Part shown: positions 9,469 through 19,900 of the stretch, one piece after another
Position numbering within the stretch: the first letter of the stretch is position 1
How the letters are laid out: each line of letters begins with the position of its first letter
Assembly: GCA_003669585.1 (NCBI GenBank)
Contig: QWOQ01000003.1
Location: 90,945-154,944, forward strand
DNA from: Planctomycetota bacterium
GTDB taxonomy: Bacteria > Planctomycetota > Planctomycetia > Pirellulales > UBA1268
Direction: 5' to 3'
DNA length: 64,000 nt
The notes under the pieces: generated by a model
What the model was told of the DNA's origin: nothing
What the model saw: only the letters and a program-made list of their open reading frames with translations
Database searches by the model: none
Position numbers and translations under genes: made by a program

Positions 9469-11049
9469 TTATGAAGGATCTTTCAAAAGAGGATCAATGA
9501 TTGTGTCCTTGGCTTTTTCGCTGCGCTGTTTTGCATCGCGTTGAATCTCTTTTTGGGTTTTGAGTAATCGCTCGGGCCAGAGAAAGCGTGGCGCGGTGCT
9601 TGGATCGTATTCGGCGAGGTGATCGCGCAGGCGAGAGTGAGGATTGGTATATGTCAAACGGGTATCACCAAATACTTCTTGGCACAGCGCAGCCAAGCCC
9701 GGATCGTAATCAACCAGCTCGTCGCGCGTGTTGACATGATTATGGTCGTGATCGTTTTCACGATTGTTGTCGAACCAAGACTGTACGCCTTCGGCGAAAT
9801 ATTCATGATGATTCACCGAAGCATATTTCCCCTTCCAGAGACCAGCTGCCATTGCGTGTTCGTACGCCAACTTCACACGAGGATCAAAGCCAGCATCGAC
9901 ATGAGCCATTCCTCGCAGATGGATATTGTGTGCAAACTCATGAATCAGAATGTTCTCGGTTGAATAGGGATCGCCCGGATACCCCAGCAGGTTCTCTTCA
10001 CCACAGGAACAGAAGGGGTCGGTTTGCGAACCGCCGGTCCCTCTCGCACGGGCGTCCCAGTAATCCTTGGGAGTCATATCTGCCCACTCTGGAAGATCGG
10101 TCGTGAATTCGTTGTGGGCAAGAATACACAGACGTGAACCGTTTCGGATCATCGCGGCACGAATGTCGGGGCGTTCGGCAAGCATCAAGTTGACAAGATA
10201 GGCAGCTTCCCGGAGCGCGTAATCATTGACGTTGCCGGAGGACACAATGGGATAGCCATTGGCATCGATGTATTTTGTATAGAAGGCCGGCACATTCAAC
10301 TCAGGCGAAGGGAGCCCGATTGGAGGCAGTGCATTGAGCTGCCACAGTTGCTTCAAAAGATTCAAGAGATCGGGATCGTGCTGCGAGAGTTGAACACGAT
10401 TAAAAGGAAAGAAGTCATTGGTAGAAAAAAAAGCTTCGGTCCCCTCAGCAAAATACTCCTGCCGACTGGTGATGGCGTACGCACGATTGTTGGTTGACCG
10501 ACCATCACCAGATCGCTGTTCGACGTGATCATACATTCCTTTTGAGCGAGCTTTTTCGAAGAGTGTTTCGATGTCAGGATTATCGAAGCCCTTCGGAAGC
10601 ACTTGATCGTGGTAGGCATGGGCTAGCTCATGCAGAGCAAAGTTGGGCATGCGTTTTGTTTCCCGATCAAAAATGCGAACGTTGGTGAATTCGACTGCCT
10701 GTGCCATTGCAGGATTGCGTTGGTTTTCTCGTAACCATCCGGCGTTCGGGTGATATTCGGCGCGAGGAGGGTGGCCTGAATATTCGGGTGAAAACCACAG
10801 CGGCACCTTTTGCAGTTGTGCGACAGCAATTCGAGGAACCACCTGCACAATTTCCGCAAGCTGCACCTGCAGGAGTTTCATCGCTTGCTCGACTGCCGGG
10901 GCATCAGACTCAAGCAGGTCATTGTTGACCAACACCGTCCAGCCCTCGATTTGTTTCGTCGTGTGCTCTGTGTTGAAGGAGTCAGCAGCAGAAAGAAGCG
11001 AACTGAGTCCAATCAAGAAAATCAAGCACCCTGCCGTGACAGAAGGCAT
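9469..11049 (-). CDS. Secreted zinc metallopeptidase with two tandem HExxH domains
   Basis: The 526-residue product starts at the ATG at 11049, with GGGAG eight bases upstream; a TTG at 11064 is possible. A signal peptide ends near LLSAADS. Two related domains follow. The first has HELAHAYHD at about 140 and EYFAEG at about 198. The second has HEFAHNIH at about 370 and EYFAEG at about 415. HExxH plus a downstream Glu is the gluzincin arrangement, and the pattern recalls lethal-factor-like (M34-type) peptidases. Both zinc sites look intact. The gene begins 33 bases after the enolase-superfamily gene on the same strand, so they are probably co-transcribed. Substrate unknown. Confidence 0.8.
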   Translation of the reverse strand: MPSVTAGCLIFLIGLSSLLSAADSFNTEHTTKQIEGWTVLVNNDLLESDAPAVEQAMKLLQVQLAEIVQVVPRIAVAQLQKVPLWFSPEYSGHPPRAEYHPNAGWLRENQRNPAMAQAVEFTNVRIFDRETKRMPNFALHELAHAYHDQVLPKGFDNPDIETLFEKARSKGMYDHVEQRSGDGRSTNNRAYAITSRQEYFAEGTEAFFSTNDFFPFNRVQLSQHDPDLLNLLKQLWQLNALPPIGLPSPELNVPAFYTKYIDANGYPIVSSGNVNDYALREAAYLVNLMLAERPDIRAAMIRNGSRLCILAHNEFTTDLPEWADMTPKDYWDARARGTGGSQTDPFCSCGEENLLGYPGDPYSTENILIHEFAHNIHLRGMAHVDAGFDPRVKLAYEHAMAAGLWKGKYASVNHHEYFAEGVQSWFDNNRENDHDHNHVNTRDELVDYDPGLAALCQEVFGDTRLTYTNPHSRLRDHLAEYDPSTAPRFLWPERLLKTQKEIQRDAKQRSEKAKDTIIDPLLKDPS

Positions 11050-11082
11050 CGGAATAACTCCCAAAAGAAAGCGAACCAGTAT

Positions 11083-12186
11083 TTAATGGACATCGACAAC
11101 GGGTTTTCCAAGAACGTCCATCTTTGGATCGACCCCGAGTCCAGGCCGATGACTTGCAGCCATGCAGCCCTTTTCTCTCTTCGGCGCGCCGTCGGCGGTG
11201 CTGACCGTGACGTAGCTATTGAAGTCGGTGCTTGTAAAACGGAATTCCTCGGGCGTGCTGTGGGCCAAATGTGCGATAGCAGCGGTTGTAATGTCACCCC
11301 CCCAACTATCCTCGAGGGTCATAGCGATTCCCATGCTCGCGCAGAGGTCTCTGGCTTGTCTGGATTTCGTAAGACCACCGAGCTTACTGATCTTGAGGTT
11401 GACCACGTCCATTGCGAGATCAGCTTTTGCGCGCAGCAGCATGTCAAGGTTGTCAATATTTTCATCCAACACAAAAGGATGATCACAATGCCGTCGAACG
11501 GAGAGGCACTCCTCGTAACTGAGGCAGGGCTGTTCGATGTAGACGTCAACGTTCGACACTGCGCGTACAACTCGCATGGCCTCATGTTGCGTCCATCCGG
11601 TATTGGCATCTGCAATGAGTCGATCGGATGGGGCGAGCATCGCACGAACAGCCCGAATACGTTCGATATCCAGATCAGAATCGCTTCCCACCTTCAATTG
11701 AAAGCGGGTGTAACCCTCGCCACGATAGCCCGCAACTTTGCGAGCCATCTCTTCTGGGGATTCCTGAGAGATCGCCCGGTAGAGTCGCACGCTTTCACCA
11801 AAACGACCACCCAACAAGACGCAGACCGGAAGTCCGGTAAGCTTCCCGAGAATATCCCAGCAGGCGATGTCGATACCCGATTTGACATACGGATGTCCTT
11901 TGAGCGCCGCGTCCATTTGCTGATTGAGTTTGAGAAGTTCACACGGATCCGAACCGATGAGATGGGGAGCAAGTTCACGGATCCCGGTTCGAACTCCTTC
12001 GGCGTAGGCTGGCAAATAAAATGGTCCAAGCGGACAGACCTCGCCGTAACCAACAAGACCCGTGTCGGTTTCAATGGCCACAATCGTGCTGTCAAAAACA
12101 GAGACCGATTTTCCACCGGACCACCGATAGGTTCCCTCATAAAGCGGTAGTTCCACGCGATATGCAACGACACGTTCGATTTTCAT
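11083..12186 (-). CDS. Mandelate racemase/muconate lactonizing enzyme family protein (enolase superfamily)
   Basis: The 367-residue protein has the capping-domain start [15 protein letters not shown] and a barrel domain with superfamily residues: Lys165 in QLKVG, the metal ligands in DANTGW (Asp193, Asn195), EQP (Glu218) and LDEN (Asp241/Glu242), and the second-half lysines in NLKISKLGG (265, 268), followed by EDSWGGDI. Two opposing lysines place it in the muconate-lactonizing subgroup, which contains racemases, epimerases, dehydratases and cycloisomerases. The EDSWGGD block is reminiscent of hydroxyproline-type dehydratases and epimerases, but I cannot fix the substrate. It is the first gene of a two-gene unit with the metallopeptidase. 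Confidence 0.88.
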   Translation of the reverse strand: MKIERVVAYRVELPLYEGTYRWSGGKSVSVFDSTIVAIETDTGLVGYGEVCPLGPFYLPAYAEGVRTGIRELAPHLIGSDPCELLKLNQQMDAALKGHPYVKSGIDIACWDILGKLTGLPVCVLLGGRFGESVRLYRAISQESPEEMARKVAGYRGEGYTRFQLKVGSDSDLDIERIRAVRAMLAPSDRLIADANTGWTQHEAMRVVRAVSNVDVYIEQPCLSYEECLSVRRHCDHPFVLDENIDNLDMLLRAKADLAMDVVNLKISKLGGLTKSRQARDLCASMGIAMTLEDSWGGDITTAAIAHLAHSTPEEFRFTSTDFNSYVTVSTADGAPKREKGCMAASHRPGLGVDPKMDVLGKPVVDVH

Positions 12187-12380
12187 GGAATTTCTCTATT
12201 TTTCTATTCAGCGCGCACGTTCAAAGAGATAAACATAGAGTTTTCTTCAGTCTCCATGCTAGAGTTCACGAATACAATCGATAGATGGAAGGGTGCAGTC
12301 GTCGCAAACCGAGCAGAACTGAGGCGATCGGTTTGAACGTGAATTGATTTCATCAATCGAACCACGCGGGAGAAGAGTCC

Positions 12381-13757
12381 ATGCTTGCTTTCAACTCTCA
12401 GCAGCGAAGGGGACGTCAGATGAATAGCGGATTTTCCAGGCGCAGTCTCTTGAATATTGGCACGCTTTCTGCAATGGGGACTCTTGGCGGATGGACGTTG
12501 CCATCTTTGTTGCGAGCAGAAAGCGCAGCGGGTCAAAAGAAGTCCCCAAAATCAGTCATCATGATTTACCTCGTGGGGGGACCGCCTCATCAGGACATGT
12601 TCGACCTGAAGCCAGATGCACCGAAGGAGTTTGCAGGTCCTTGGAGACCGATTGCAACAACAGTTCCAGGCATGGAAATTTGTGAAGCGTTTCCACGGCT
12701 CGCAAAGATCGCCGACAAGTTGACGATCATTCGATCGCTCGTCGGGAATCAAGCAGACCACGATGCGGTTCAGGTCTATAGCGGACGAGACCCCAAAAGG
12801 CAAAAATCTTCCGGCGGTTGGCCGCAATTTGGCTCGATGGTTTCAGAAGTCCTTGGAGCAGCAACGCCAACGGCGCCCCCGTTTGTAAGTCTGTGTTATC
12901 CCTGCACACACGGGCCCTACAACGAACCAGGGCCTGGCTTTCTGGGCACAGCCCATGCCTCCTTTCGCCCGATGGGTCCCACCAAAAATGACATGGTTCT
13001 CAATGGCGTTTCACTCGAGCGACTGGCAGATCGTAAGTCACTGTTGAGAGGCGTCGATCAACTGCGTCGTGAAATAGATACATCAACGACGATGACTGGT
13101 ATGGATGCTTTCACGGAACAGGCCATGGGGCTTTTGACATCCTCGCGACTCGCTGACGCACTGGACTTGTCAAAAGAAGATCCTCGCACTGTAGAGCGAT
13201 ACGGAACGGGAAACCCGGCGATTTTTATTGATGAGAATGGCGCACCTCGCGTGCCACAGAGTCTGCTTGTGGCGAGAAGACTCATCGAAGCAGGCGTTCG
13301 AGTTGTGACGCTCAATTACAGTAAATGGGACTGGCATGGAGGGCCCAACAACACAATTTTTAATCGTGAAAAGGAAGACTTTCCCGTCTTTGATCAGTGC
13401 GTCAGTGCCCTCGTTGAAGATCTGCATGCTCGCGGTCTTGCCGACGACTGCGCGGTGATTGTCTGGGGAGAGTTTGGGCGGACTCCGAAAATTAGCGATC
13501 AGGTAGGCCGCGATCATTGGCCTCAAGTAAACTGCGCCTTACTTGCCGGTGGCGGCATGCGGCATGGGCAGGTGATTGGGGCCACCGATCGTATCGCCAG
13601 CGAAGCGATCGCCAGACCGGTTGGATTTGGTGAAGTGTATGCCACTCTCTTTCATCACTTAGGAATTAGCATTGAGCAAACCACAATCACCGACCATAAC
13701 GGACGCCCCCAGTATTTGGTCGAAGATGGCGGTAAAGTGATTCAGGAATTGATCTAA
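12381..13757 (+). CDS. DUF1501 domain protein with Tat leader (second copy)
   Basis: This 458-residue protein resembles the one at 1830-3167. It has a Tat-like leader (SRRSLLNIGTLSAMGTL), IYLVGGPPHQDMFDLKPDA, the IIRSLVGNQADHDAVQVY block, a KWDWHGGPNNT block in place of GGWDSHG, and WGEFGRTPKISDQVGRDHWP. Both the ATG at 12381 (GGGAG eight bases upstream) and the ATG at 12420 (AAGGGG upstream) are usable starts; the second lies closer to the Tat motif. The substitutions in the metal-site-like blocks suggest it is a paralog of different specificity rather than a recent duplicate. Function unknown; exported. Confidence 0.88.
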   Translation: MLAFNSQQRRGRQMNSGFSRRSLLNIGTLSAMGTLGGWTLPSLLRAESAAGQKKSPKSVIMIYLVGGPPHQDMFDLKPDAPKEFAGPWRPIATTVPGMEICEAFPRLAKIADKLTIIRSLVGNQADHDAVQVYSGRDPKRQKSSGGWPQFGSMVSEVLGAATPTAPPFVSLCYPCTHGPYNEPGPGFLGTAHASFRPMGPTKNDMVLNGVSLERLADRKSLLRGVDQLRREIDTSTTMTGMDAFTEQAMGLLTSSRLADALDLSKEDPRTVERYGTGNPAIFIDENGAPRVPQSLLVARRLIEAGVRVVTLNYSKWDWHGGPNNTIFNREKEDFPVFDQCVSALVEDLHARGLADDCAVIVWGEFGRTPKISDQVGRDHWPQVNCALLAGGGMRHGQVIGATDRIASEAIARPVGFGEVYATLFHHLGISIEQTTITDHNGRPQYLVEDGGKVIQELI

Positions 13758-13923
13758 AAAGAAGCGATCGTTTTTGCTCAGCAGAAACACTTTTTGCCGG
13801 AATTGAGTTTTAGCCGCCTCTGGCATCACAAGAATTTTTTCGCGTGTCATTTTTCGCTGGTCGCAACGAGCGAGCCTACTATAGTGTTTTCTAAGTGAGA
13901 GTTTTTACATCAAGGAGAGGATC

Positions 13924-14106
13924 ATGAATCGGTTCAAGGCGTGCATTATTTTGGCTGCTGGACTGAGCTTTTTGTTCAGTATTTACCTTTGGTTCGGTGG
14001 TGATCCGGCTGTTGGCAAACAACAGGGGATGTTCGTTGGCCTTTGGGTGCCGTCGATTTTGTCTCTCGGAACTCTCCTAAAAGACGGAATTCTCCTGAAA
14101 GAGTAA
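13924..14106 (+). CDS. Small membrane protein (60 aa)
   Basis: The ATG has an excellent AAGGAG site seven bases upstream. The product has two hydrophobic segments (ACIILAAGLSFLFSIYLWF and MFVGLWVPSILSLGTLL) joined by a short Gly/Lys loop. I do not recognise a named family. A second tiny membrane gene starts two bases after its stop, so the pair is clearly translated together. Confidence 0.72.
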   Translation: MNRFKACIILAAGLSFLFSIYLWFGGDPAVGKQQGMFVGLWVPSILSLGTLLKDGILLKE

Positions 14107-14108
14107 CT

Positions 14109-14255
14109 ATGAGTGATATTGTTATTTTTGGAGCAGGGCTCATTGTCACTCTGATTGTAGGCTTTGGCGTTTTGGCTCAGACATGCCTTCCGAGAAAAAA
14201 GCCCAACGATAAGCAATCGAAAGAGACTCTCAAATCAAATAATTATTTTTACTAA
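14109..14255 (+). CDS. Small single-span membrane protein (48 aa)
   Basis: The ATG at 14109 lies two bases after the stop of the 60-residue gene. The product is one membrane helix (IVIFGAGLIVTLIVGFGVL) followed by a polar, lysine-rich tail ending NNYFY. The frame is open back to 14043, but the stop-start spacing marks 14109 as the likely start. No family recognised. The pair could be subunits of, or regulators for, a membrane complex encoded elsewhere. Confidence 0.68.
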   Translation: MSDIVIFGAGLIVTLIVGFGVLAQTCLPRKKPNDKQSKETLKSNNYFY

Positions 14256-14437
14256 CTAAGATACTGTTTTCTTTTTTCTTCAGGAACAGCCTCTGGAAAA
14301 TCGATCGAACGCCTTCTAAAAACTCTTGGTTGGCAATGCGATCTCTTTTGACGCACACTCAGTTGAGATGCTCCCTGAGATACACTCATTTAGGAGAGCG
14401 AGGCAGATCATCTCAAAGCGAAAAAGAGTGAAACTGA

Positions 14438-15370
14438 ATGCGAAAACGTCGCTCGAGGCGATTTGCGATTCAAACAGCCGTTTCGGCTTTTGCTGGCATT
14501 GCTGCATCAGGCACATCTGCGATCGTCGATTCGATGCGACGCATGACGCTTGGTTTCAGTACGTATGGCATGAAGGGAATGCCACTGGAACAAGCAATTG
14601 AAGCAATCGCAGAAGTTGGCTTTGAGTCAATCGAAATCTGTGTTCGTCCGGAATGGGGTTCGGCTCCGTCGGACATGAACTCCGATCGTCGAGCAGCGAT
14701 TTGCAAGCAACTTACAAATCGCTCTCTTTCCCTGACGGCCTTGATGGAACATCTTCCACCGGCGGCAGCCAAGGTTCAGCATGAACAGCACCTTGAGCGG
14801 CTCAAGGGTGTCTACGAACTCGCCTGCGACCTCGGAGCGAGCAGGCCGCCGATCGTACAGACGGTTCTCGGTGACGGTGAGTGGGAAAAACAAAAAAATC
14901 TCTTTCGTGACCGAGTCGCCGACTGGGTGCAGATTGGAGAAAAGCATCATGTCATAACGTGCATCAAGCCGCATCGAGGCGGTGCGATGTCTCAGCCATC
15001 GGAGGCGATTTGGTTGATCAAGCAACTTGACTCTACGCCGTGGTTGCGGATTGTGTACGACTACAGTCACTTGATCTATAGAGACATTTCACTGACCGAG
15101 TCACTCCGGGAAGCTCTGCCGTATCTTGCGCATGTCGCGGTGAAGGATGCTGTTATGAACAAGCAAGAGGTCAGTTTTCTGCTGCCTGGTGAAGCCGGAA
15201 CCATTGATTTCCAGACGATGTTTACAATGCTTCAAGCGAGTGAGTATCAGGGAGATGTGTCGTGCGAGGTGAGTGGAATGGTTTCAAACAAACCCGGCTA
15301 TGATCCGATTGCCGCTGCAAAAACTTGCTTTCAAAATCTTGATTTCATGTTTCGAACAATCGTTGGGTAG
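14438..15370 (+). CDS. Sugar phosphate isomerase/epimerase-like TIM barrel protein, exported
   Basis: The 310-residue protein begins with an Arg-rich leader (MRKRRSRRFAIQTAVSAFAG) and then a xylose-isomerase-like (AP endonuclease 2 fold) barrel. Blocks include TLGFSTYGMKGMPLEQAI, EVGFESIEICVRPEW, the CIKPHRGG strand, WLRIVYDYSHLIYRD with putative metal-site Asp/His, and HVAVKDAV. Exported members of this superfamily are abundant in planctomycetes, usually beside Gfo/Idh/MocA enzymes, and act on sugars or polyols. The specific substrate is unknown. The next gene, a PfkB kinase, starts about 50 bases downstream. Confidence 0.85.
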   Translation: MRKRRSRRFAIQTAVSAFAGIAASGTSAIVDSMRRMTLGFSTYGMKGMPLEQAIEAIAEVGFESIEICVRPEWGSAPSDMNSDRRAAICKQLTNRSLSLTALMEHLPPAAAKVQHEQHLERLKGVYELACDLGASRPPIVQTVLGDGEWEKQKNLFRDRVADWVQIGEKHHVITCIKPHRGGAMSQPSEAIWLIKQLDSTPWLRIVYDYSHLIYRDISLTESLREALPYLAHVAVKDAVMNKQEVSFLLPGEAGTIDFQTMFTMLQASEYQGDVSCEVSGMVSNKPGYDPIAAAKTCFQNLDFMFRTIVG

Positions 15371-15417
15371 GCTCAGCCCAACAGTTTGATCAACAGACCA
15401 ACCGCCGATTTTTGTTC

Positions 15418-16335
15418 ATGCCACACTCTCTGCACGACCACCAGCACAAATCGAAACGAGTTGTGGTCGGACTTGGAGAAATTCTCTGGGACATTTTTCC
15501 AGATGGTCCTCGATGTGGCGGAGCGCCGGCAAATTTCGCGTGCATTGCAGCAGGACTTGCCGAGGATCGCTTTGAAGTGGTGATGGCCAGCAGCGTCGGG
15601 AGCGACGATCTTGGCGATCGGGCGATCGAGTCGCTCACCCAACACAACGTGAAAACATCCTGCGTGCAGAGGGCCAGCAGGCCGACCGGGCAGGTGCTCG
15701 TCGAACTCGATTCCAAAGGAGTTGCCAGATATCAATTTGCTGTTGATGCCGCGTGGGACCATCTGGAGTGGTCGGACGATCTCGAACGCCTTGCCGCTCG
15801 GACAGATGCCGTCTGCTTTGGAACGCTCGGCCAGCGAAGCCTTCTCTCACGAGAGACTATTCAGCGATTTCTCAAAGCAGGAAGGCCGGTGTCGCTGAGG
15901 ATTCTCGATCTCAACGTGAGAAAGCCGTTCGTGAGCGAGTCTGTTATTGTCGAGTCGCTGAAATGTGCAAACGTATTAAAGTTAAACGATGAAGAATTGC
16001 CTGTTCTGGCGACGCTGTGCGGCTTTTTGGGGAGCGATCAAAAAGTGATGCAACGGATTGCAGAACTGTTTGATTTGCAAGCGTTTGCACTGACTCGTGG
16101 CGATCAGGGAGCGCTGCTTGGTCGAGGCAGGGAGATAAGTGAACACTCCGGAACAATCGTTGACGTTGTTGATACGGTAGGCGCTGGCGATGCATTTACC
16201 GCCGTGCTGACTCTGGGGCTACTCGAGGGCCTCGATCTTGATGTGATCAATCGCACTGCATGCGAGGTGGCAGCGTTTGTCTGTTCTCAAAGTGGCGGGA
16301 CTCCGAAAATCTCCCGCCAGATAGGTTCGTGGTAA
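15418..16335 (+). CDS. PfkB family carbohydrate kinase
   Basis: The 305-residue protein has the PfkB signatures: GEILWDIFPDGPRCGGAPAN at the N-terminus (substrate-binding Asp and the Gly-Gly-Ala-Pro-Ala-Asn stretch), KLNDEELPVL, ALTRGDQGALL, and the C-terminal DTVGAGDAFTAVL with the catalytic Asp and anion hole. This is the fructokinase-like group that phosphorylates fructose or a related sugar with ATP in the cytoplasm. The ATG at 15418 is preferred to a TTG at 15412. No strong ribosome site is visible, so it may be coupled to the gene upstream. Confidence 0.92.
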   Translation: MPHSLHDHQHKSKRVVVGLGEILWDIFPDGPRCGGAPANFACIAAGLAEDRFEVVMASSVGSDDLGDRAIESLTQHNVKTSCVQRASRPTGQVLVELDSKGVARYQFAVDAAWDHLEWSDDLERLAARTDAVCFGTLGQRSLLSRETIQRFLKAGRPVSLRILDLNVRKPFVSESVIVESLKCANVLKLNDEELPVLATLCGFLGSDQKVMQRIAELFDLQAFALTRGDQGALLGRGREISEHSGTIVDVVDTVGAGDAFTAVLTLGLLEGLDLDVINRTACEVAAFVCSQSGGTPKISRQIGSW

Positions 16336-16435
16336 ATATCCTCCCACTCTTTGCGCCTCATACCGTATAGAGAAAGCGTTTCGAGAAGGCTTGTTTTTCG
16401 TGCATTCTGAGCAAGCGAGCATGTGGGCTGCTCGA

Positions 16436-16636
16436 CTAGAACGCTTTGCCAATTGGACGAGGTGTCATTGGCAGTTCGATTTGATCGTCAAATTCCAGTT
16501 CATCGCGAAGTACTCGGATGTTGGAGGGAGCCTCGATCCCAATTCGCACCTTGTCCCCGCTGACGCGCACCACCGTGACGATCACTGAATCCCCGACACG
16601 GATCCGCTGGCTCTGTTTGCGTGACAAGACGAGCAT
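16436..16636 (-). CDS. csrA: Carbon storage regulator CsrA
   Basis: The 66-residue product starts MLVLSRKQSQRIRVGDSVIV, contains VRIGIEAP and ends LPMTPRPIGKAF. This is the CsrA beta-strand order with the RNA-binding N-terminal strand and the VRIGI strand. The start at 16636 has GGAG nine bases upstream; the frame is open further to 16678 but that part is not CsrA. CsrA dimers bind GGA loops in mRNA leaders and block or stabilise translation. It lies just downstream of the leftward T6SS envelope genes. In other bacteria CsrA/RsmA represses T6SS genes; a similar link here is only suggested by position. Confidence 0.95.
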   Translation of the reverse strand: MLVLSRKQSQRIRVGDSVIVTVVRVSGDKVRIGIEAPSNIRVLRDELEFDDQIELPMTPRPIGKAF

Positions 16637-16962
16637 AGAAGAAGTCTCCTTCGTTTTGAATGATTCAATGAGTGACAAGGAGCCCCAATCCCTTTTTCAG
16701 AAGAATTCGCGTGCCATTTTTTGGCGTGCAAAAATTCTCCGATTGGAAGGAATGTGCGACAGAGGAAACATCGTCCGCTTGCGGTAAGTTTCTTGGATAA
16801 ACCAAAAAAGATGTCGAGCAGATGCATTGTGCCAGCGCAACAGTTCGTGACGATCGAGACCGCGCTTAGTAAAAAAAGTAAATTCGCGAACTCCACAAGA
16901 GCGGAACGCAAGCGTCGCGGATCTATCTGGGACTGCCGAACGCTTTGTGGAGTCTGCGACAC
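16637..16962. other. 326-base intergenic region upstream of csrA
   Basis: No frame here has a plausible start, family match or coding texture. It must contain the csrA promoter and leader (GGAG at about 16645) and the end of the transcript from the 1736-residue protein gene. I see no strong hairpin followed by a T-run. Confidence 0.5.
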
Positions 16963-19900
16963 TCATTCCAGCGGTACTGGAACTCCAAGCGATGCTCGAA
17001 CGCCGTCGACCAGCGGCAATGTAATCGCGTCGGCCACGATGCGCTGACGGTCGGTGATGGTCACTCGCACATCGGAGGCGAGCTGTCCATCGACGGTGGC
17101 CACGATGAATTCATGGCGAACTCGGCCTGTGCCAGGCTCGGTGATATGCACCGCCTTTTGGCATCCCGGCGAAACGGCGACCCGAAGGCACGGCAGATGT
17201 TCTGCAGTGGGGGACGGGTGTGTTTCGATCACGTTGAGGCGAAGTTCGTTGGGAAGCGTGGGCGGCAATACCGTCATCCGCACGAACGATCCAGGCAGAC
17301 TTTGAATCTCAAACACTCGTTCCACTCCCGGTACGAGTTCGTTCATGGCAATCGATACTTCTGGTGTGGCGGCCACAAAGCGAAACCAGGTTTTGATATT
17401 CGCCGATGTGGCAACCGCCGGCCAATGTTTGGCAACCAGATTCATTACCGGCACCGGCCGCGAGGGCTCATACGCAATGTCGTAAAAAATATAGGGTGAC
17501 ACGGCCACACCACTGGCTGTTTTGGGTGTGACCTCAACCCACATTTCCACGGGACGCGGTGAGAAGCTGGTTGGATCACCGTTTTGAAGTGAAATCGGAA
17601 AGCTCACAGTAGTGCCTTCGCGTTTTGCCAGATGGGCCCCGATGAACCACCGGCGTGACGGATCGACCGGATCACGCAGATTTTCTTGGCTATCTCGAAG
17701 CCCCTGTTCAGTGCCCCCTTCGTAGCGGCGAAACTCAAGTCCGCGGCCCCGGCCTGCCACAAAAAGCTCCAAACCCTCAGCGCCCGAAACAGCCACGCGC
17801 CGCCGTGGCGACGACGAACCGGCATTGAGCATGACATCGTAGGTTTCCGTGCGGCCGCCAATGGACAAGGGCAGCCGAAAGGCCTCGTCGATTTCCACAT
17901 CCTGCCTCGACGCCGCTCCACCCTCGACATGCCATCGCACAATCCGCAGCGACTGTCGCAGCGACGCGGCGAGTTTTGCTGGATCGGTTGCTTCAAAGAA
18001 TTTTCCAGCGGAATCTTTTGCCAGACTCTTGAGTTCCTGCAGCCGCAACTCGCGATCGTATTTTCCAGGCATCAGATTGAATCCGATCACGTCAATGCGT
18101 ACCGGCTCAGGCCTTCTAAAATTGGTTCGCGAAAGCGTTCGCAAGACATCCGAATAGGTGGTAATCGTGCCGCCAGTTTGATCGTTTGCCCCATCGGTCA
18201 CGACGAGGATATGGCCAGGGCCGGGGTTTGGGCCTGCAAAATCGGCTCGCAGAGCTTCGTTGATCGCAAGATACAGCGGCGTTTCTCCCCCCGGTTTGAT
18301 CGCATCCACAAGCGAGCGGATGCGCAGCACTTCCACCGGAGAGAGCGGTTGCATGTCGATAATTTGCTCGACATCGTTTCCCGGCAGTAGCGAGAACGGC
18401 TTTCCATCTTTGACGGTTGTGTCGCGAGCGAGGATGCCTGCGGCAGTCAGCCCGGCCTTATAGCGGCCTGCGGCGGTATCCCGCGACCACTGCGTGCGAT
18501 GGCCGTAGAGCCACAGCGAGGCATTCCAGCCACCCGCTTTTGAAATCAGATCGAGCACCTCAAAGAGCGCCTCGCGGCCGGCTTCCATGCGGGTGCGGCC
18601 GTCCAAAAGTTTCTGACCCATACTGCCAGAACAGTCAAAAACAATTGCAACAGACTGATTCCTCGGCAGATCGCCGCGCACCGTCACACGAGGCTGCTGC
18701 GGCGCAAGCGCATTCCATTCGATCGTGCGAACCGCATCGGCCTTCATCACCGGCAGTCCTCTGACAATCCTGTGGCCGCGATACCACACTACCATATCGA
18801 GCACGCTCTCTTCGGTCTGTGAAAAGAACTCTGCGCCCGATGAATCGATCTTCCATTCAAGTTCGGTCGATTGTTCATTGGCACCAATTGGAAAGGGCAA
18901 CCGTGCAACGGGCTTTCGAAGCAGGTCGTCGGAGGTGTTGGTGACGGCCTTTGCCACGACCAACGGTGGCGCATTGACAGACGGCGCTAACCAGAGCGAA
19001 GCGATCCCGGCCGGCACGCCGCGGGCGGGCGAAAGATGGACGCGATTCGCCGGCACATCAGACTGAAAGTCGGGCGGAAATAAAATAATTCGATTCGGCG
19101 ACTGCTCCAGCGTCGCGTATTCAAGCGATCGTTCATGCAGATCGAGTAACCGTTGCTCAAGTTCTCTGCGACGAGAATCACCATGAGCAATCCCTGTCGA
19201 CCTGACAATATCGACCGATGCTTCGAGCAAGCTACGAGCAGATTTGAAATACCATGGTGTCTCGTCCGCAGAGAGAGCGGCCCAAAAATCTTCGATTCGG
19301 CTGGTGGCGGCAAAGAGGAGTCGGTCGTGCCACGCTGCAGCAAGATTCTTGAGCACGATGGGCACCTCTTCGAGAGTCAATCGGTGGCCGGTGATGACGG
19401 CCAGTCGTCGAGCAAAGAGTTCCTCATCACCAATGAACGATGCACGAGTCAGCTCCCCAGCATCGCCGCTCGATCCCACGCGAGCTTTTTCTCGCTCAAA
19501 TTCCGCAATCGCCGCTGGCAGCGATCTGGCAGCTTCTCGAATTGAGAACAGCTGCATTCCAATCGTCTTTGCAAAAGCAATGCTATCGGAAGGCATCGCT
19601 CCTTCGCCTATGGTGTGCCCAGAAAAAATTGGCACCAGCGGATGTACGAAAGTTTCTCGCCAGTTCACCCAGCCAGCAACGGCCTCTTTCGTCCCACCGG
19701 TAGGCTGTTCCTGTGGCTCTTTCTCTCGAATCTGTGGATTCGTAACGAAGAGAAATCGCCTTTTTAAATCGCGCGACCGTCTCAAGAGCCGCATGCGATC
19801 CGCTCCTTGAATCAGAGGCACCGCTAAGGCTCGTTCAATGGCTCCGAGCGTTTGCGCTGTGTCAGGCGCGCCGGTGGCGAGATTCTCGCAGGTGTCTGCA

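Noticed and set aside
10810..12150. Long plus-strand open frame of 446 codons opposite the enolase-superfamily gene
   Set aside because: It is the antisense shadow of two well-supported minus-strand genes and shows no family features.
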